Shown: piece by piece, positions 1 to 7,438 of the stretch
Position numbering within the stretch: the stretch's first letter is position 1
How the letters are laid out: each line of letters starts with the position of its first letter
Assembly: GCF_017676345.1 (NCBI RefSeq)
Contig: NZ_JAFFZM010000009.1
Location: 62,001-126,000 of the forward strand
Reading direction: 5' to 3'
DNA length: 64,000 bases
Source of the DNA: Streptomyces smyrnaeus
Lineage (GTDB): Bacteria; Actinomycetota; Actinomycetes; Streptomycetales; Streptomycetaceae
The notes under the pieces: model-generated
Told to the model about the DNA's origin: nothing
The model's database searches: none
The model's input: only the letters and a program-made list of their open reading frames with translations
Translations under genes and position numbers: made by a program

Positions 1-700
1 CCAGCTGCGGCTCCTCGTGCACCACGCGGTAGAGCATGACCTCCGAACTGCCCTGCCCGAACGGGGAGTCCGCCGTCGCCGCGTACGCCAGCGTGGCGCC
101 CAGCGCGAACACGTCGGTGGCCGGGGTGACGGCCGCGCCCCGCACCTGCTCGGGCGCCAGGAAGCCGGGGGAGCCGACCGCGGTGCCGACGTGTGTCAGC
201 GTGCTCGCGCCCGTCGCCCAGGCGATGCCGAAGTCGATGATGCGCGGGCCCTTGGGGGACAGCAGGATGTTCGAGGGCTTCAGATCCCGGTGCACCACAC
301 CCGCCTCGTGCACCGCGACCAGGCCCTCGGCGAGCGCGGCGCCGATCGAGGCGACCTGAGCGGCGGGCAGCGGACCGCCCTGGTGCACCTTGTCGTGCAG
401 CGAGGGGCCGGGAACGTACTGGGTGGCGAACCAGGGGCGCTCGGCCTCCAGGTCGGCGGCCACCAGCCGGGCCGTGCACCCGCCGCGGATGCGCCGCGCG
501 GCCGATACCTCGCGGGCGAAGCGGGAGCGGAACTCCTGGTCCTCGGCCAGATCCGGCCGGATCACCTTCAGCGCGACCCGCTGGCCGCGCCGGTCCGAAC
601 CGAGGTAGACCACGCCCATGCCGCCGGCTCCCAGGCGCCGGTGGAGCCTGAACGAGCCGACGACTCGCGGGTCCTCGCGCCGGAGCCGCATCATCGCCAT
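1..700 (-). CDS. Hanks-type serine/threonine protein kinase (3' part outside window)
   Basis: N-terminal kinase domain of a eukaryotic-like Ser/Thr protein kinase that transfers ATP phosphate to Ser/Thr on target proteins. Visible on the minus strand are the glycine-rich loop GAGGMGVVY, the ATP-binding lysine in VALKVIR, the catalytic loop HRDLKPSNIL, the metal-binding DFG in IIDFGIAW, and the activation segment ending in APEQ. About 233 codons are present and the C-terminal part lies beyond base 1, so transmembrane or sensor domains cannot be judged. The ATG at 698-700 was chosen because GGAGG and AGGA lie just upstream (rev-comp of 701-716). All catalytic residues seen are intact, so an active kinase is likely. 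Substrate unknown. Confidence 0.93.
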   Translation of the reverse strand, partial: MAMMRLRREDPRVVGSFRLHRRLGAGGMGVVYLGSDRRGQRVALKVIRPDLAEDQEFRSRFAREVSAARRIRGGCTARLVAADLEAERPWFATQYVPGPSLHDKVHQGGPLPAAQVASIGAALAEGLVAVHEAGVVHRDLKPSNILLSPKGPRIIDFGIAWATGASTLTHVGTAVGSPGFLAPEQVRGAAVTPATDVFALGATLAYAATADSPFGQGSSEVMLYRVVHEEPQL

Positions 701-1336
701 GTCCGTTCCTACCTCCGGTGTCCGGTGGGCGAGTGCCCCACCTCCGGCGCCCGATGGGGGAGCAGCCCACCGCCGACCGGTCCGTCTGACGACCACAGCT
801 TACGGACTGCCGTGGCAAGGCGACGATAGGCCGCGCACGCGGCGCCAGACGGAATGTCAGAGCCCGGTTGACGACGGGAATTCCGTTCGGCGCGCCGGTC
901 GCGCACGCCCGTGCGCCCCGCCCCCGCGCCGTCAAAGCCGGGGCGGAGCACGATGTTTGACGCTGTGACGGATGAAGGGGCGGGGTGCGGTCACCCACGG
1001 CCGGGACCGTGCGCGGCCCTGCCCGGCCGGGCAGGGCCGCGGCTGCCGGACCGGAGCGCACGGGCGGCGGGGGAGTGAGAGAACTCACCCCTCGGGGTGT
1101 CCGAGCGACCGAGCGGCGGTACCCCCTGGGGGAAGACCCTGGCAAGGCTGACGGTGCCTCCACCCTGGGGAGTAGCCGGCCTCGCACCACGTCATCCTTC
1201 GGGAGGCCCCCGAGTCGGTACGCGCGCATGACGCCGTGGGCCACGCCCTTGCCTACTGTTGTGGTCAAGCGGCGGACGCAGCACTCGTCCCCCGAGGTCA
1301 GACGTCCGCCGCCCCAGACAACGATCAGGAGCGGAC
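701..1336. other. Gene-free stretch between the divergent kinase and small membrane protein
   Basis: No credible coding region is seen over about 640 bases. It should hold the promoters of the leftward kinase and the rightward 69-aa protein. The one clear structure is a perfect 30-bp palindrome at 1012-1041 (half-site CGCGGCCCTGCCCGG), able to form a very stable hairpin. Longer reading frames here overlap other frames and lack recognisable domains. Confidence 0.5.
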
Positions 1337-1546
1337 ATGGCACACACGGCTGGGCGCACCACGCCCACAGGGAAGGGAAGGCTCTCGGCACTCGCCGACC
1401 TCGGCACCCGTCCCGGCGGCCGTCGCCATCCGCTGGTGGCAGCCGCCATGGTGCTGCCGCTCGCCCTCCTCCTCGGCCTCGTCACGGGCTGGGGCCGGAT
1501 GGTGGTGACACAGGCGTCGTCCGTGGCCGGAATGCTGGGATCCTGA
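1337..1546 (+). CDS. Small single-pass membrane protein (69 aa), unknown function
   Basis: Function not recognised. The protein has a basic, Arg/Gly-rich N-terminus (residues 1-35), one hydrophobic segment (about residues 36-52, core AAAMVLPLALLLGLVTG) and a short polar tail. Start at the ATG at 1337, preceded by AGGAG with 6-nt spacing (AGGAGCGGACATG), a strong ribosome binding site that makes translation credible. Charge distribution suggests an N-in orientation. A strong stem-loop (1634-1661) follows, so it is probably transcribed alone. Confidence 0.6.
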   Translation: MAHTAGRTTPTGKGRLSALADLGTRPGGRRHPLVAAAMVLPLALLLGLVTGWGRMVVTQASSVAGMLGS

Positions 1547-1633
1547 GCGATCCCAGGCCCGGTGGAGCGGACCGGGTCGGGGACTTCCGGCTTTACAGCC
1601 CCGTGGGGACGGGGGTGCGGCGGACGGCACGAG

Positions 1634-1661
1634 GCCCGGGTAGCTGGGGAGCTACCCGGGC
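1634..1661 (+). terminator. Stem-loop terminator after the 69-aa membrane protein gene
   Basis: Perfect 12-bp stem GCCCGGGTAGCT / AGCTACCCGGGC with a GGGG loop, about 90 bp after the stop codon at 1546 and before the next gene. No U-tract, as is usual for Streptomyces terminators. Confidence 0.65.
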
Positions 1662-1751
1662 TCTCGCGTATCCCACCCCCTTCGTCCACCGGGCCGCGCG
1701 GCGGGGCAGGTGCTCGCCGTACGTCGTGGTCGTCGACCCTTTGGAGTTCTC

Positions 1752-2780
1752 GTGGCCCTCCCCGACACCCCCGCCCGGAGCACGGCGCTGCACCGGGCCC
1801 TCGGTGAGCTCGCCGGGGGCCCCGAGGGCTGCCACGGCGAAGTGCTCGCCGAGCGTGCCGACGGCGTCGTCGTGCGGGTCGGCGACCGCGTCGCCAAGGC
1901 GCACGCCCCAAACGCCGATGCCGGGCCGCTGGACGTACGGCTACGGGTCGCGGCAGCCGGCGGGTACCGGGGGGTGCTGCTGCCCCCGGCCTCCGACGGC
2001 GGGACGGTGCCGCTGTCCAACGGGCGGGTCGCCAGCGTCTGGCCGTACGGGACCCCGGTGGACCCGGGCGACGCGGCAGCCGCCCCCTGGGAGGAGGCGG
2101 GCGCACTCCTGGCCCGGCTGCACACCGCGCCGCTCCCTCCCGCCACCCAACTCCCCGGCCCGCTGCCGCCGATGCGCGGCCCCACCAAGGCGGCCCGCGC
2201 CCTGGCGCGGATGCGGAGCGCCCCGCAGGGCAGCCACGCGGCGGCGGCCGACGTGGTCGAGCGGGCCTGGGCCGTACTGCCGCCGTGGTGCCGGGACGAG
2301 GAGCCGCCGCCCGAAGCCCGCACCCTGTGCCACGGGGACTTCCATCTGGGCCAACTCGTCCGGTACCCACGGCCCGACGGCCCTTGGCAGCTGATCGACG
2401 TCGACGATCTGGGCCTGGGCGATCCGGCCTGGGACCTCGCGCGTCCCGCTGCCTGGTACGCGGCCGGGATGCTGCCGACCGCCGAGTGGCAGCGCTTCCT
2501 CGGCGCGTACGCCCGTACGGTGCGGGCGGCTCTTCCGGCGCGCACCGCCCGCACGGCCCGGACCGACGGCGTCCCGCACTGCCTGGCCGGTCCCGATCCC
2601 TGGCGATATCTCGACGCGCCCGCCCGTGCGTTGACGGTGCAGGGCGCGGCGCTCGGCGTCGCCAAGGCCCGTACCGAGGGGCGGTCGCTGGACGAGGCGG
2701 AGGAGGCGTGCGTGGCCGCATGCGCCCGGATCGCCGCCCTCTTCGAACGAGCCGAACTCCCCACGCCGCAGGGGTCGTAG
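1752..2780 (+). CDS. Aminoglycoside phosphotransferase-fold (APH/choline kinase-like) protein
   Basis: A protein of about 342 aa with the APH phosphotransferase fold, which phosphorylates small hydroxyl-containing substrates using ATP. The diagnostic Brenner motif CHGDFHLGQLV and the downstream metal-binding segment IDVDDLGLGDPAWDLA are both present near residues 195-225. The GTG at 1752 was chosen: GGAG lies 5 nt upstream and reading starts VALPDTPAR; an upstream ATG at 1710 lacks a good ribosome binding site. The real substrate is unknown. Such proteins are common in actinobacteria as antibiotic, sugar or metabolite kinases, and a resistance role should not be assumed. Monocistronic context. 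Confidence 0.82.
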   Translation: MALPDTPARSTALHRALGELAGGPEGCHGEVLAERADGVVVRVGDRVAKAHAPNADAGPLDVRLRVAAAGGYRGVLLPPASDGGTVPLSNGRVASVWPYGTPVDPGDAAAAPWEEAGALLARLHTAPLPPATQLPGPLPPMRGPTKAARALARMRSAPQGSHAAAADVVERAWAVLPPWCRDEEPPPEARTLCHGDFHLGQLVRYPRPDGPWQLIDVDDLGLGDPAWDLARPAAWYAAGMLPTAEWQRFLGAYARTVRAALPARTARTARTDGVPHCLAGPDPWRYLDAPARALTVQGAALGVAKARTEGRSLDEAEEACVAACARIAALFERAELPTPQGS

Positions 2781-2869
2781 GGTGGTGCCCCGGCCGGCCG
2801 CGGCCGGTGGTGTCCGGTCATCGGTGAGCAGAACCGGTGGGCAACCGGGAGCGAGAGGAAGCCGACGTC

Positions 2870-3196
2870 ATGATGCAGTGTCCCAAGTGCGGTGCGCCCA
2901 TGCGCACGTACAACCGCAACGGTGTGCAGATAGAACAGTGCGACAACTGCCGGGGAATCTTCCTCGACTACGGCGAGCTGGAGTCCATCACCAGGCTGGA
3001 GGCCCAGTGGACGCAGTCCGCACCGCCGCCGCCCGGCCCGCAGGCTCCGCAGGCGTACCCCGCCGGCCCGGCCTGGGGCGCCCCGCACCAAGGCCAGCAC
3101 GGCCACGGCTCGCACGGCCACGGCCACCACGGCCATGGGCACCGTGGAGGGCATCACGACCGGCGCGGCTTCGGACGGATGCTCTTCTCCTCCTGA
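2870..3196 (+). CDS. TFIIB-type zinc-ribbon protein with His/Gly-rich C-terminus
   Basis: A protein of 108 aa. Residues 1-40 form a zf-TFIIB-like zinc ribbon with two CxxC knuckles (Cys4/Cys7 in CPKCGAPM, Cys24/Cys27 in CDNCRGIFLDYGELE), as in the bacterial zf-TFIIB domain family. A Pro/Ala-rich linker follows, then a C-terminal tail (about 75-98) dominated by His and Gly. The first of two adjacent ATGs (2870, 2873) is taken as start because GAGAGGAAG lies about 8 nt upstream; a GTG at 2837 is possible. Function unknown; the tail suggests binding of nickel, zinc or cobalt. The gene converges on the tRNA cluster and shares the terminator at 3289-3322. Confidence 0.82.
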   Translation: MMQCPKCGAPMRTYNRNGVQIEQCDNCRGIFLDYGELESITRLEAQWTQSAPPPPGPQAPQAYPAGPAWGAPHQGQHGHGSHGHGHHGHGHRGGHHDRRGFGRMLFSS

Positions 3197-3288
3197 GCCC
3201 TGCCCGGACGGGACCCGGACGGGGCCCGGGGGAAGGGACCCGTCCGTGGCGAGCGCCCTTGTCCGTGGTGGAGCGCCCTCGGAGACCG

Positions 3289-3322
3289 AAGAGGGCCCCG
3301 GCGAAACCGCCGGGGCCCTCTT
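3289..3322. terminator. Bidirectional terminator between the zinc-ribbon gene and the tRNA cluster
   Basis: Perfect 15-bp stem AAGAGGGCCCCGGCG / CGCCGGGGCCCTCTT around an AAAC loop. It lies 3' of the rightward zinc-ribbon gene and 3' of the leftward tRNA cluster, so it can end both transcripts; each strand has a TT or AA edge. Confidence 0.85.
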
Positions 3323-3331
3323 GCGCGCTGG

Positions 3332-3403
3332 TGGACGATACTGGGATTGAACCAGTGACCTCTTCCGTGTCAGGGAAGCGCTCTCCCGCTGAGCTAATCG
3401 TCC
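3332..3403 (-). tRNA. tRNA-Val (GAC)
   Basis: A 72-nt cloverleaf on the minus strand: acceptor GGACGAT / ATCGTCC plus A, D-arm GCTC/GAGC, anticodon stem CTTCC/GGAAG with loop CTGACAC (anticodon GAC) and T-loop TTCAATC. CCA is not encoded. Last of five tRNAs in the leftward cluster, 9 nt upstream of the terminator hairpin. Confidence 0.95.
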
Positions 3404-3404
3404 G

Positions 3405-3476
3405 TGCGCGGTACTGGGATTGAACCAGTGACCTCTTCCGTGTCAGGGAAGCGCTCTCCCGCTGAGCTAACCGCGC
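3405..3476 (-). tRNA. tRNA-Val (GAC), acceptor-stem variant
   Basis: A 72-nt cloverleaf with the same D-arm, anticodon arm (loop CTGACAC, anticodon GAC) and T-arm as its neighbours, but with acceptor stem GCGCGGT / ACCGCGC instead of GGACGAT / ATCGTCC. It lies one nucleotide from the tRNA at 3332-3403, so the two must be cut from a common precursor. Confidence 0.95.
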
Positions 3477-3503
3477 GGAAGGTCCGGTGGTGACCGGACC
3501 CGG

Positions 3504-3575
3504 TGGACGATACTGGGATTGAACCAGTGACCTCTTCCGTGTCAGGGAAGCGCTCTCCCGCTGAGCTAATCGTCC
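3504..3575 (-). tRNA. tRNA-Val (GAC)
   Basis: A 72-nt cloverleaf identical in sequence to the tRNA at 3332-3403 (acceptor GGACGAT, anticodon GAC). The 27-nt spacer to the next gene contains a short hairpin (GGTCCGGTGGTGACCGGACC). Confidence 0.95.
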
Positions 3576-3576
3576 T

Positions 3577-3650
3577 TGGAGGTGGAGACGGGATTTGAAC
3601 CCGTGTAGACGGCTTTGCAGGCCGTTGCCTCGCCTCTCGGCCACTCCACC
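3577..3650 (-). tRNA. tRNA-Cys (GCA)
   Basis: Cloverleaf with acceptor GGTGGAG / CTCCACC, anticodon stem ACGGC/GCCGT and loop CTGCAAA (anticodon GCA). Unlike the neighbouring Val genes it appears to encode its 3' CCA (TCCA at the 3' end). One nucleotide separates it from the Val gene at 3504-3575. Confidence 0.94.
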
Positions 3651-3682
3651 AGGTGCGGGGGCCCGGGAGGTCCCCCACGTCG

Positions 3683-3755
3683 AGCGGACGACGAGATTCG
3701 AACTCGCGACCCTCACCTTGGCAAGGTGATGCTCTACCAGCTGAGCCACGTCCGC
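3683..3755 (-). tRNA. tRNA-Gly (GCC)
   Basis: A 73-nt cloverleaf: acceptor GCGGACG / CGTCCGC with discriminator T, anticodon stem TCACC/GGTGA, loop TTGCCAA (anticodon GCC). First tRNA of the leftward cluster, so the promoter should lie in 3756-3923, shared with the divergent pabB-like gene. Confidence 0.95.
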
Positions 3756-3923
3756 AGTGCCTGTTCCGGGCCGTGCCCGGGAGGCCGCCCCCGCTGCGCT
3801 TGCGCGCCTCGGCGACGTGTTGAACTTTAGCGGATTCCCGGGCCAGCTCAAATTCCGTTTCCGCAGCGTGGCCGCCCAGCGGTCCGCGAGGCGGCCGCTC
3901 ACCGGCCCCATAGACTCGAAACC

Positions 3924-5033
3924 GTGTCCGATCTGACCCCGCTCGCCCGCCTGGGCGGCAGCCTTGCCACCGACCTGCGCGATGTGACCAGCGACCCCGA
4001 GGCGCTCGACTCCTCGGGCTGGTGGGCCGTCGTCGCCGACTACGAGGGCGGGCTGTGCTGCGCCCGCTTCGGCGATGTGCGCCCCGCCCCGCTCCCGGCC
4101 CCGGTACCGGGCAGCTGGCGAGGGCCCGCGACCGACAGCTGGACCAGCTCGCTGGACCGGGCCGCCTACACCGAGGGCGTACGGCGGATCCGCGCTGCCA
4201 TCGGCACGGGCGACGTCTACCAGGTCAACCTCTGCCGGGTCCTGTCCGCGCCGCTGCCCGACCCCTCCCCGGGGGCCAGTGACATCGACCAGCTCACGGC
4301 CCGGCTCGCGCTGGGCACCCCGGCGGCGTACGCGGGCACCGTGCGCCTCCCCGCGCACGGCGTCGAGATCGCGACCGCCTCCCCGGAGCTGTATCTGCGC
4401 CGTACGGGACGCACCGTCGAGTCCGGCCCCATCAAGGGCACCGGCCGCTTCGCGACCGACCTGGGGGAGAAGGAGCGGGCCGAGAACGTGATGATCACGG
4501 ATCTGGTCCGCAACGACCTGGGCCGGGTCTGCGTGCCGGGGTCCATCACCGTTCCCCAGCTGTGCGCGGCCGAGCCCTACCGCGGGCTGGTCCATCTGGT
4601 CTCCACCGTCCGCGGTGAACTGCCCGGAACCGGGCAGGCCCCCGGCGCCGGGTCCGGCTCCGGCTCCGGGTCCGGAGCGTGGGCGCGGCTGCTGGAGGGC
4701 ACCTTTCCGCCCGGTTCGATCACCGGAGCGCCCAAGTCCAGCGCCCTGCGGCTGATCGACGCGCTGGAGACGGTGCCCCGCGGCCCCTACACCGGGGGCA
4801 TCGGCTGGGTCGACGCCGACCGGGACGTCGGCGAGCTGGCCGTGGGCATACGCACCTTCTGGATCGAGCGGGACCACCCGCGCGCGCTGCTGCGCTTCGG
4901 CGCCGGCGCGGGCATCATCTGGGACTCCGACCCGGAGCAGGAGTGGCGGGAGACCGAGCTGAAGGCTTCCCGGCTGCTCGCGGTAGCGTCGGGGGAGAAC
5001 GACGGCCGACAGACCGCGGCGCACGCCCGGTGA
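3924..5033 (+). CDS. pabB: Chorismate-binding enzyme, aminodeoxychorismate synthase component I (PabB-like)
   Basis: A protein of 369 aa of the chorismate-binding (TrpE/PabB) family. It should convert chorismate plus ammonia to 4-amino-4-deoxychorismate, a folate (p-aminobenzoate) precursor, with a separately encoded glutaminase subunit. Motifs seen: SGPIKGTGRF, ENVMITDLVRNDLGRVC, and the near-C-terminal signature GTFPPGSITGAPK. GTG start at 3924. A run of Gly-Ser repeats (about residues 240-251) sits just before the last conserved block. The next gene is a PabC-like lyase 37 bp downstream, which favours a PabB over a TrpE assignment. No PabA is encoded nearby. Confidence 0.85.
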   Translation: MSDLTPLARLGGSLATDLRDVTSDPEALDSSGWWAVVADYEGGLCCARFGDVRPAPLPAPVPGSWRGPATDSWTSSLDRAAYTEGVRRIRAAIGTGDVYQVNLCRVLSAPLPDPSPGASDIDQLTARLALGTPAAYAGTVRLPAHGVEIATASPELYLRRTGRTVESGPIKGTGRFATDLGEKERAENVMITDLVRNDLGRVCVPGSITVPQLCAAEPYRGLVHLVSTVRGELPGTGQAPGAGSGSGSGSGAWARLLEGTFPPGSITGAPKSSALRLIDALETVPRGPYTGGIGWVDADRDVGELAVGIRTFWIERDHPRALLRFGAGAGIIWDSDPEQEWRETELKASRLLAVASGENDGRQTAAHAR

Positions 5034-5070
5034 CCCAGCGGCCCCCAGCGGCTCCCCGAGGTGAACAGCA

Positions 5071-5892
5071 GTGAAGATCTGGCTCGACGGCGGACTGCGG
5101 GACGCACACAGCGCGAACGTCTCCGTGCTCGACCACGGGCTGACGGTCGGCGACGGCGTCTTCGAGACCATCAAGACCACCGACGGCACGCCGTTCGCCC
5201 TCACCCGGCATCTGCAGCGGCTCGCCTCCTCCGCACGCGGCCTCGGGCTGCCCGAGCCCGACCAGGACGAAGTACGGCGGGCCTGTGAGGCGGTCGTCCT
5301 GGCGAACCCCATGCCGTACGGCAGGCTGCGGATCACCTACACCGGCGGCCTCTCCCCGCTCGGCTCGGACCGGGGCGAGGCGACGCCCACCCTCGTCGTC
5401 GCCCTCGGCCAGGCGACCCGCAGGCCGGACACCACCTCGGTCGTCACCGTCCCCTGGACCCGCAACGAGCGCGGCGCGATCACCGGGCTGAAGACCACCT
5501 CGTACGCCGAGAACGTCGTCGCGCTCGCCCGCGCCCGCCAACACGCCGCCACCGAGGCCCTGTTCCCCAACACCCACGGTCAGCTGTGCGAAGGGACCGG
5601 CTCGAACGTCTTCGTCGTCCTCGACGGCGAACTGCACACTCCGCCGCTGTCCTCCGGCTGTCTGGCGGGCATCACCCGCGCGCTGGTGCTCGAATGGGCC
5701 GGCGCCCGGGAGACGGAACTGCCCATGGACGTGCTGGAGCGGGCCGAGGAGATCTTCGTGACCTCCAGCCTGCGCGACGTCCAGGCCGTGGCGCGGCTGG
5801 ACGGCCGCACCCTGCCCGGCGCTCCCGGCCCGGTGACCGCCAAGGCGATGCGGGTCTTCGAGGAGCGCTCGGCGGCCGACATCGACCCGTGA
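5071..5892 (+). CDS. pabC: Class IV PLP aminotransferase / aminodeoxychorismate lyase (PabC-like)
   Basis: A protein of 273 aa of the fold-type IV PLP enzymes, which includes branched-chain aminotransferase and 4-amino-4-deoxychorismate lyase. Seen: N-terminal VLDHGLTVGDGVFET, the PLP lysine region TGLKTTSYAENV, and CEGTGSNVFVV, typical of the family. GTG start at 5071 with GAGGTGA about 10 nt upstream. Placed 37 bp after the PabB-like gene, it would complete p-aminobenzoate synthesis by removing pyruvate from aminodeoxychorismate. Branched-chain or D-amino-acid transaminase activity remains possible, because residues alone separate these poorly. Confidence 0.8.
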   Translation: MKIWLDGGLRDAHSANVSVLDHGLTVGDGVFETIKTTDGTPFALTRHLQRLASSARGLGLPEPDQDEVRRACEAVVLANPMPYGRLRITYTGGLSPLGSDRGEATPTLVVALGQATRRPDTTSVVTVPWTRNERGAITGLKTTSYAENVVALARARQHAATEALFPNTHGQLCEGTGSNVFVVLDGELHTPPLSSGCLAGITRALVLEWAGARETELPMDVLERAEEIFVTSSLRDVQAVARLDGRTLPGAPGPVTAKAMRVFEERSAADIDP

Positions 5893-5933
5893 AACCGGTG
5901 GTGCTGCAGTCGCCCGGCGGGTAGAACCGGACC

Positions 5934-6797
5934 GTGACGACCACCCTGCGCCCCACCGGTCCCGAGGGCCGCACTGCCGACGGCAGGCGCTCCCGGTCCT
6001 ACGAGATCCGTGTCAACTCCCGCCCGGTGGGCGCCGTCGACCTCGCCGGCCCGCCCGACGACGGGCCCGCCTTCGGTCGGCTGGGGCGGCTCCACGTCGA
6101 TCAGGGCGAAAGGCGACGGGGCAGGGGCACCGTCGCGGCGCTGGCCGCCGAGGAGATACTGCGGGGCTGGGGCTGCACCCATGTGGAGACGAGCGTCCCG
6201 GAGCCCCCCGCGGCGGACGGCAGCGAGGCGGAGCCACCCGTGGGTGTCCGCCTGCTGAGCGCCCTGGGCTATGCGGAACGCAGCCGTCACATGAGCAAAG
6301 AGCTGGGCGAACGCCCCGGACTGCCGGCCGGCAGCGCCGTCAGAGCGCTGACGGAGGCGGAGTTCGACGCCTGGTGGGAGGCGGGCTCCGACACCTTCGT
6401 CGACACCCTGGTCACCTGGGGCTTCACCCGCGAACAGGCCACCGCCAGGTCAGCGGCCGTCCGGCGCACGCAACTGCCGGACGGCGCCGCCAGTTCCGGC
6501 GCCCGGCTGAGCGTCCTCACCTGCCGGGGCACCGACGTCGGGACGCTGTGGCTCGGCTTCACCGGGCTGCCCCGCAGCGATGTGGACGCCTGGGTCTACG
6601 ACGTCAATGTGATACCCGAACGGCGTGGGGAAGGCCATGGGCGCTCCCTCATGCTGGCCGCCGAGCGCATCTGTGCGGAGGCGGGGGCCGCCCGCCTCGG
6701 GCTCAACGTCTTCGCCGACAACCCCCGCGCCCGGCGGCTCTACACCTCGCTGGGCTACCGCCTGGTGGAGCGGTTCCACGTCAAGGCGCTGCTGTAG
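5934..6797 (+). CDS. Tandem GNAT-family N-acetyltransferase
   Basis: A protein of 287 aa in which two GNAT acetyl-CoA-binding halves can be seen. The N-terminal half has LGRLHVDQGERRRGRGTVAA (residues about 50-69), resembling the Q/RxxGxG/A pyrophosphate loop. The C-terminal half has WVYDVNVIPERRGEGHGRSL (about 222-241) and LNVFADNPRARRLYTSLGY, the standard GNAT C-terminal motif. GTG start at 5934. The acceptor substrate cannot be told. It is the last of three rightward genes after pabB/pabC and ends 10 bp from the convergent DsbA-like gene. Confidence 0.82.
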   Translation: MTTTLRPTGPEGRTADGRRSRSYEIRVNSRPVGAVDLAGPPDDGPAFGRLGRLHVDQGERRRGRGTVAALAAEEILRGWGCTHVETSVPEPPAADGSEAEPPVGVRLLSALGYAERSRHMSKELGERPGLPAGSAVRALTEAEFDAWWEAGSDTFVDTLVTWGFTREQATARSAAVRRTQLPDGAASSGARLSVLTCRGTDVGTLWLGFTGLPRSDVDAWVYDVNVIPERRGEGHGRSLMLAAERICAEAGAARLGLNVFADNPRARRLYTSLGYRLVERFHVKALL

Positions 6798-6807
6798 CCG
6801 GGCGCAT

Positions 6808-7335
6808 TCACTCCTGGAGCAGCCGGTCGGCGATCTCCTCGATGCGCTCCCGCAACCCGTCCTGGCTCTTGCCGCCGTCCAGCCGCTGCCCGTCGATGAC
6901 GTACGTCGGCGTGCCCTTCACACCGATCGCCTTGCCCTCGGCCTGGTCGGCGTCCACCACCAGCAGATGCCGGCCGTCGATCAGCGCGGAGGAGAACTCC
7001 TCGGCGTCCAGGCCCAGTTCGCGCGCGACCTCCATCAGCAGCTCCTCACCGCGTTCGCCCAGTTCCCCGGTGCGCGCCAGCACCGCCTCGGCGTACTGCT
7101 GACCCTTCCCCTGCTCGTAGGCCTCCTCGAAGGCCTGGGCAGCGGCGTAGGCGTGCTTGTGCTTCTCCAGCGGGAAGTGCCGCAGCCGGATCTCCAGCGC
7201 GTCGCCGTACCGCTCGCGCAGCGCCCGCAGGTCGGCCTGGGCCCGGTGGCAGTCCGGGCACTGCAGCTCGCACCACACGTCCAGCGTCGCGTTCGGCCGG
7301 GGGTGTGTGGTGCCGGAGTCGGTGGTGTTGTCCAT
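6808..7335 (-). CDS. DsbA-family thioredoxin-fold protein
   Basis: A protein of about 175 aa with a thioredoxin fold of the DsbA/FrnE type. The active-site CxxC is in WCELQCPDCHRAQ near residue 25, and the cis-proline loop is GTPTYVIDG near residue 140. No signal peptide is seen, so it probably acts in the cytosol as a thiol-disulfide oxidoreductase rather than in secretion. The ATG at 7335 is used; an in-frame GTG at 7341 is just as possible, since neither has a strong ribosome binding site. Convergent with the GNAT gene and divergent from the membrane protein at 7439. Confidence 0.87.
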   Translation of the reverse strand: MDNTTDSGTTHPRPNATLDVWCELQCPDCHRAQADLRALRERYGDALEIRLRHFPLEKHKHAYAAAQAFEEAYEQGKGQQYAEAVLARTGELGERGEELLMEVARELGLDAEEFSSALIDGRHLLVVDADQAEGKAIGVKGTPTYVIDGQRLDGGKSQDGLRERIEEIADRLLQE

Positions 7336-7438
7336 GGTCACAGTCTCTCAGCCCCGAGGAGGGCCCCGACCCCGAGATGTCCCTGAACCGCGGACCGGGC
7401 CATGGCCGCCACCCCCCGCCCGGTGCGACGATGGAGAC

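Noticed and set aside
1710..1752. ATG at 1710 as the start of the APH-fold gene
   Set aside because: No Shine-Dalgarno; the extra 14 residues are not family-like, while GTG at 1752 has GGAG at good spacing.
985..2394. Long plus-strand open frame (about 469 codons) covering 985-2394
   Set aside because: It overlaps the APH-fold gene in another frame, is dominated by Arg/Pro/Gly, and contains no domain; it is a by-product of high GC content.
1192..2721. Long minus-strand frame of about 509 codons opposite the phosphotransferase gene
   Set aside because: Low-complexity Arg/Pro/Gly composition and complete overlap with a gene having clear motifs.
1752..2780. APH-fold protein as an antibiotic-resistance gene
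   Set aside because: The fold is widespread in actinobacteria for varied substrates; no cluster or specific resistance subfamily signature is seen.
3332..3755. tRNA cluster as an integration site for a mobile element
   Set aside because: No integrase gene, no partial tRNA repeat and no foreign-looking DNA next to it.
2988..5336. Minus-strand frame of about 782 codons spanning tRNAs and pabB
   Set aside because: It reads through several tRNA genes and opposite pabB/pabC; not a protein.
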